Virus record (IMG/VR): IMGVR_UViG_3300037189_015081
Location: 1-64,000 of that record
DNA: 64,000 nucleotides
Strand: one strand, 5' to 3'
Source: a virus
Shown: piece after piece, positions 61,049 to 64,000 of the stretch
Layout: every line of letters starts with the position of its first letter
How positions within the stretch are numbered: the stretch's first letter is position 1
Notes under the pieces: generated by a model
Database searches by the model: none
What the model was told of the DNA's origin: nothing
The model's input: only the letters and a program-made list of their open reading frames with translations
Position numbers and translations under genes: made by a program

Positions 61049-61049
61049 T
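61041..61049 (+). promoter_or_regulatory. Extended -10, leaderless promoter (TGATATAAT)
   Basis: TG-A-TATAAT ends six bases before ATG 61056 and there is no ribosome binding site. Confidence 0.6.
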
Positions 61050-61055
61050 AGAATC

Positions 61056-61430
61056 ATGAATGACGAACAAGAGCTGACCGCTGAGGCGGAGGCAAAAACC
61101 GAACCGACAAAACCAATCAAACCACGACGCACATCAAATGACGACCCTGCCGGGTACAAAGGTGGACGACGCGTAACACGCCAATCCCGATGCGGATGGT
61201 GCATGGACGACCTGCACGAAAAATGCAAACACGAAATCGCGCACTTCGACAAGCTCAGCATTTGCGCCTGCGACTGCAACAATGACTGGACACCACGCGA
61301 CCTTGGTAGCGGTGAAATCATCGACACTCCACGACCAGCAGTCGAGGACTTGGACAGCGAAGACGATGATGAAACCCAGGAACCAGCAGCATCCAAGCCA
61401 CACACCGTGAGACGCAAGACGACGCACTAA
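61056..61430 (+). CDS. Hypothetical Cys-rich protein
   Basis: 124 residues. Polar termini and a central block C-G-W-C ... C-K-H, then C-A-C-D-C that could bind zinc. Leaderless start. The following 180 bases hold a hairpin but no gene seen. Confidence 0.6.
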   Translation: MNDEQELTAEAEAKTEPTKPIKPRRTSNDDPAGYKGGRRVTRQSRCGWCMDDLHEKCKHEIAHFDKLSICACDCNNDWTPRDLGSGEIIDTPRPAVEDLDSEDDDETQEPAASKPHTVRRKTTH

Positions 61431-61457
61431 CGCGAGCAGTTATATACTTCTGTTTCT

Positions 61458-61476
61458 GAGGAGCCGAAACGGCCTC
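61458..61476 (+). terminator. Hairpin after 61056 gene
   Basis: GAG-(GA)-GCCG, AAA loop, CGGC-CTC, followed by pyrimidine-rich CCTGTCTCCCCTCTTT. Possible terminator. Confidence 0.4.
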
Positions 61477-61595
61477 CCTGTCTCCCCTCTTTGCGCCAGA
61501 ACCCTTGGAGTGTCCGCGTTTTTTCGTTTTGTACAACTCGGGTGTTTTCGTGGTGTGAGTGTCTTCTTACCCTCCTCACCTTCCCGTGACCCTGG

Positions 61596-61601
61596 TACAC
61601 T
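61596..61601 (+). promoter_or_regulatory. Leaderless -10 (TACACT) for terminase gene
   Basis: TACACT ends six bases before ATG 61608, no ribosome binding site. Confidence 0.45.
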
Positions 61602-61607
61602 GGTGGC

Positions 61608-62528
61608 ATGACAGAGCTGCGTAGTTTGTTTGGTGAACCTGAGGATGAGACCCCTGAGGTTCGCATTGATGAACCCGTGAATCTTCGCCCTGATCTTTCG
61701 GAGATCGGGATCGAGGAGGTGGAGCGTGGCGTGTGTGAGGACACGTACGAGAACCGCGGGATTCTTCGTCGTGCGAAGATGGGTTGGGACACGGTGTACT
61801 CCACGAATGGTGTACCGACCGGGTTGATCATGGCTCGCAGTTACGCGATGAACAAGGAGCGTCGTCTTCTTTCGCTCGCGGAGAAGAAACCTTTGCTGGT
61901 GGACCCGGATCATTTGAACTCTGATTACCTGACGGGTCTTGACCTGGTAGCGGAGGAGGCATCGGATTACCTGGTTCCACCTTGGGTTATTGGTGCGACA
62001 CGGATGTGGATCAAGGAGCAGGATGATCCGATCGCGACGGAGAAGCGGAAGCCAACGGCTTTACCTCATCGTTGTCGGGCGATCAAGGATGACGGGATCC
62101 GGTGTATGCTCTGGTCATCTGGTCGTCCAAAGGATGATGGTTTGTGCCGGATCCATCTTCGCCATGTGAATAAGCGACCGGGTGATGATATTGAGCGTGC
62201 CCGTGCGCGTTTGACGCAGGCTGCGCCTCACGCGGTTGATACCCTTGAGGAGCTGATGATCTACGCGACCTCGGAGCCGGTGAAGTTGAAGGCGGCGACG
62301 GAGATCCTGGATCGTGCTGGTGTTCGCGGCGGTGTGGAGTTTGACGCGAACGTGAAGGTGATGGATGCTCGACCGGCGGCACAGGTTATCGCGGAGCGTT
62401 TGCAGCGTCTTGCTGCTCCTGCCCTTGACGCGGCGGTTGATCTTGTCGGGGATGGAGTCACTGAAAACGGATCGGAACCTAATATCATTGACGCTGTGGT
62501 CATTGACTCCACAGAGGAGAACGGGTAA
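61608..62528 (+). CDS. Terminase small subunit-like protein
   Basis: 306 residues. A central zinc-type segment H-R-C-R-A ... C-R-I-H at ~150-178, then helices with V-K-L-K-A-A-T-E-I-L-D-R-A-G-V-R-G-G, a motif repeatedly seen in actinophage small terminases, where it supports oligomerisation and DNA recognition. It would bind phage DNA and start packaging with a large subunit lying outside the window. The final ~60 residues are acidic. Confidence 0.72.
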   Translation: MTELRSLFGEPEDETPEVRIDEPVNLRPDLSEIGIEEVERGVCEDTYENRGILRRAKMGWDTVYSTNGVPTGLIMARSYAMNKERRLLSLAEKKPLLVDPDHLNSDYLTGLDLVAEEASDYLVPPWVIGATRMWIKEQDDPIATEKRKPTALPHRCRAIKDDGIRCMLWSSGRPKDDGLCRIHLRHVNKRPGDDIERARARLTQAAPHAVDTLEELMIYATSEPVKLKAATEILDRAGVRGGVEFDANVKVMDARPAAQVIAERLQRLAAPALDAAVDLVGDGVTENGSEPNIIDAVVIDSTEENG

Positions 62529-62690
62529 ATGGAACTTGATGGTGTTATCGCGGCTGCGGAAAAGGTTGCTGCCGGGTTGGAACGGGATGTTCAATTGGCG
62601 TCTACGCGCGAGGAGCATGTCCGGTTGACGGCTCGCTGGAACGAGGCCGTTGCCCTGGTGAATTTGCTCGTGGCGAATCAGCCGTCCTGA
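62529..62690 (+). CDS. Small helical protein
   Basis: 53 residues, starting directly after the previous stop. A single long helix pattern (A-A-A-E-K-V-A-A-G-L-E-R-D, L-T-A-R-W-N-E-A-V-A-L-V). Its stop TGA forms the TG of the next extended -10. Unknown role, perhaps a packaging or head accessory. Confidence 0.55.
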   Translation: MELDGVIAAAEKVAAGLERDVQLASTREEHVRLTARWNEAVALVNLLVANQPS

Positions 62691-62696
62691 TAGTAT
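62688..62696 (+). promoter_or_regulatory. Extended -10, leaderless promoter (TGATAGTAT)
   Basis: TG-A-TAGTAT ends six bases before ATG 62703. Identical to the element at 12563. Confidence 0.55.
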
Positions 62697-62702
62697 AAAC
62701 GT

Positions 62703-63479
62703 ATGTTTAAAGTGACGAATCGCACGGCCGTGTCCTTTCTGGAAGAGGCACGGGCGCAACTCGGGTACGTGGCTCGCCCGAACCGGGATAGTTTTTACGG
62801 TGGTCAGGTCGGGTATCAGAATCTCCCGTGGGACGGGTCGTTTATTGACGTTGTAGCACGGGTGGCCGGGGTATCGGACCGGGTGCCAGCGTGCGCGTAT
62901 AGCCCGAACGGGCTTGCCGGGTTTGTACGGGACGGGCGAGTGTACCCGAATCCGCAGCCCGGGGACGTCGTGTTTTTTACCTTTTCAACGGGCGCGAATT
63001 TTGAGGCTCCGCATGTGGGGATCGTGTCCGATGTTTCAGCCTGGCGAACACACCGGGTGTTTAAATCCATTGAGGGCATGGTTGCGTCGGGTAACCCGAA
63101 GGGTATTCCGACGAATGACGGGGTTTATGAGCGTGTTCGCTACGCGCATGAGGTGCTTGCTTTTGGACGCCCAGCCTGGGGGCGCAAAATAAGCTACCGG
63201 GTGACGGGTGATGTTTTACCTAAACCCGTGAAGTTTACGCATGTTCAGCCCGGGAACCGGAAACCTTTGCGTGCTGTGCGTCTGGTTCAGGACGCGTTGG
63301 CCTTGACGGTTGGGCTTGAAGGTTTTAGTGACGGGGTGTTTGACCCTGTTACGCGTTCCGGGTACGCGTCATGGCAACGATTGTTGGGGTATGTGGGTTC
63401 GGATGCGAATGGTGTACCTGACATGGAGTCATTGACCTTGCTTGGTTCGCGTACCGGGTTGTTTAGTGTTGCCCAGTGA
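62703..63479 (+). CDS. CHAP/NlpC-like protein with peptidoglycan-binding domain
   Basis: 258 residues. Residues 8-170 resemble the CHAP/NlpC family (F-L-E-E-A-R-A-Q-L-G, P-W-D-G-S-F-I-D-V, Q-P-G-D-V-V-F-F, P-H-V-G-I-V with His104). The normal catalytic Cys position holds Asp44. Residues ~195-255 are a peptidoglycan-binding-like repeat (V-R-L-V-Q-D-A-L, F-D-P-V-T-R-S-G-Y-A-S-W-Q-R, G-V-P-D). Similar proteins occur near terminase genes in actinophages, called endolysin or tail lysin. With Asp at the nucleophile site it may be non-catalytic or use another residue. Confidence 0.72.
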   Translation: MFKVTNRTAVSFLEEARAQLGYVARPNRDSFYGGQVGYQNLPWDGSFIDVVARVAGVSDRVPACAYSPNGLAGFVRDGRVYPNPQPGDVVFFTFSTGANFEAPHVGIVSDVSAWRTHRVFKSIEGMVASGNPKGIPTNDGVYERVRYAHEVLAFGRPAWGRKISYRVTGDVLPKPVKFTHVQPGNRKPLRAVRLVQDALALTVGLEGFSDGVFDPVTRSGYASWQRLLGYVGSDANGVPDMESLTLLGSRTGLFSVAQ

Positions 63480-63512
63480 ACTAGAACTGGAGTGGACTTA
63501 TGGACAGCTTCT

Positions 63513-63540
63513 AACTTCCCTGTGGGGTTACTAGGAAGTT
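63513..63540 (+). terminator. Hairpin after CHAP-like gene
   Basis: AACTTCC (63513-63519) and GGAAGTT (63534-63540) with a 14-base loop, no clear T-run. Possible weak terminator. Confidence 0.4.
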
Positions 63541-63606
63541 GGTTTCGTGTCGCTGGCGCGTGTTATATAAATCCATGATATAACTGGCGCAAATTCCGCA
63601 AACACC

Positions 63607-63615
63607 TGATATAAT
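63607..63615 (+). promoter_or_regulatory. Extended -10 promoter (TGATATAAT)
   Basis: TG-A-TATAAT ends six bases before ATG 63622. Another TGATATAAC lies at 63576-63584, so two tandem promoters may exist. Confidence 0.58.
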
Positions 63616-63621
63616 TCTGTT

Positions 63622-63672
63622 ATGGCGTTGCAACCCAGCATGCCTGTTGACGGAAGTGATATCACTACATGA
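63622..63672 (+). CDS. 16-residue leaderless micro-ORF
   Basis: M-A-L-Q-P-S-M-P-V-D-G-S-D-I-T-T, correctly placed for leaderless translation. Its TGA overlaps the next ATG (ATGA), so it may only deliver ribosomes to the downstream gene. Confidence 0.35.
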   Translation: MALQPSMPVDGSDITT

Positions 63673-64000
63673 CAAATACCAAGATCGGATTCCACGAATC
63701 CCTTTTGAAGCGCAAGCGCGAGGCCGACGAGTTTCGCTCAATTGTTTTTGACGCGATCCTTGAGATCGGGCAGCCCGTGACGGTTGCCGAGGTTCAGGCG
63801 TATGTCGGGCAGGAACTCAACCGTGAGTTCAATCAGCCTCGCATTCGCTACGCCTTTGACGCGCTTGTCCTTGAAGGGAAACTTATTCACCGTAAGGAAA
63901 CCGCACAGGAGCGGGTGCTCCGTTTCAACGGGCGTACCCCGGTTGCGGGTGCGGCTGAGCTGTACTATCCGGCGCACATCTCCGGGATTGTCCCAGCCCG
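63669..64000 (+). CDS. Winged-helix-like protein, 3' end outside window
   Basis: Open from ATG 63669 to the edge (110 residues visible). I-V-F-D-A-I-L-E-I-G-Q-P-V-T-V-A-E-V-Q-A, then R-I-R-Y-A-F-D-A-L-V-L-E-G-K-L-I and a basic wing (H-R-K-E-T-A) fit a winged helix. Position after terminase small-subunit-like gene suggests a packaging or regulatory DNA-binding protein. GGAAG lies about ten bases upstream. Truncated by the window. Confidence 0.6.
   Translation, partial: MTNTKIGFHESLLKRKREADEFRSIVFDAILEIGQPVTVAEVQAYVGQELNREFNQPRIRYAFDALVLEGKLIHRKETAQERVLRFNGRTPVAGAAELYYPAHISGIVPA

Overview
The window is most simply read as most of the genome of a tailed actinobacteriophage. Support comes from a WhiB-type regulator, actinobacterial domains (DUF2637, DUF3039 and DUF7455-like), very frequent GTG and TTG starts, -10 boxes placed 6-7 bases before start codons as in leaderless actinobacterial mRNAs, and no host-type metabolic genes. 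The host genus cannot be told from the sequence. No head gene is visible; the window opens inside a tail gene and closes just after a terminase small-subunit-like gene, so the missing packaging, head and tail-shaft genes probably lie beyond the right edge and, on a circular map, before the left edge.

Layout. 0-7 kb: tail genes (FN3 protein, a very large Gp37-like hub with inserted beta repeats, a fibre and its small partner). 7-22 kb: rightward nucleotide and DNA metabolism operon with kinase/UDG-like fusion, thymidylate-synthase-fold enzyme, dCMP deaminase, family A DNA polymerase, RuvC-like resolvase, SNF2 helicase, Cas4-like nuclease, Sak4-like ATPase, ssDNA-binding-like protein, two GT-B-like glycosyltransferases coupled to a MazG/dUTPase-like enzyme, MSMEG_6728-type glycosylase and WhiB. 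22-24 kb: leftward metallophosphoesterase and small genes. 24-28 kb: HTH protein, primase-helicase, DUF4406 protein, leftward serine recombinase. 28-35 kb: small genes, tRNA-Thr, a structured leader with micro-ORFs, ribonucleotide reductase small subunit, exported PA14 protein, nuclease, thioredoxin, glycosyltransferase. 35-52 kb: a large array of tail-fibre or receptor-binding genes rich in collagen-like repeats. 52-54 kb: endolysin with C-terminal membrane segments, a strong terminator, then leftward membrane protein genes. 54.5-59.2 kb: mainly leftward chain of small early-type genes. 59.2-59.7 kb: gene-free control region with 9-bp tandem repeats and five GTACTAAGC-type sites. 59.7-64 kb: rightward small genes, a GT-A-like enzyme, terminase small subunit, CHAP-like protein and a partial winged-helix gene.

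The most interesting possibility is a T4-like DNA cytosine hypermodification pathway assembled from unrelated-looking parts. The thymidylate-synthase-fold protein carries Asp at the position that selects cytosine over uracil (Asn177 in E. coli ThyA, Asp179 in T4 dCMP hydroxymethylase). A dNMP-kinase-like protein precedes it, and downstream two paralogous proteins resembling T4 beta-glucosyltransferase in layout overlap start-to-stop with an all-alpha NTP pyrophosphatase of the superfamily that includes T4 dCTPase. This is inference from motifs and gene order, not proof. Other points of note are a ribonucleotide reductase R2 lacking the radical tyrosine, next to a micro-ORF that looks like a detached R1 C-terminal tail; a translationally coupled series of paralogous fibre genes; and a phage-wide set of leaderless or extended -10 promoters.
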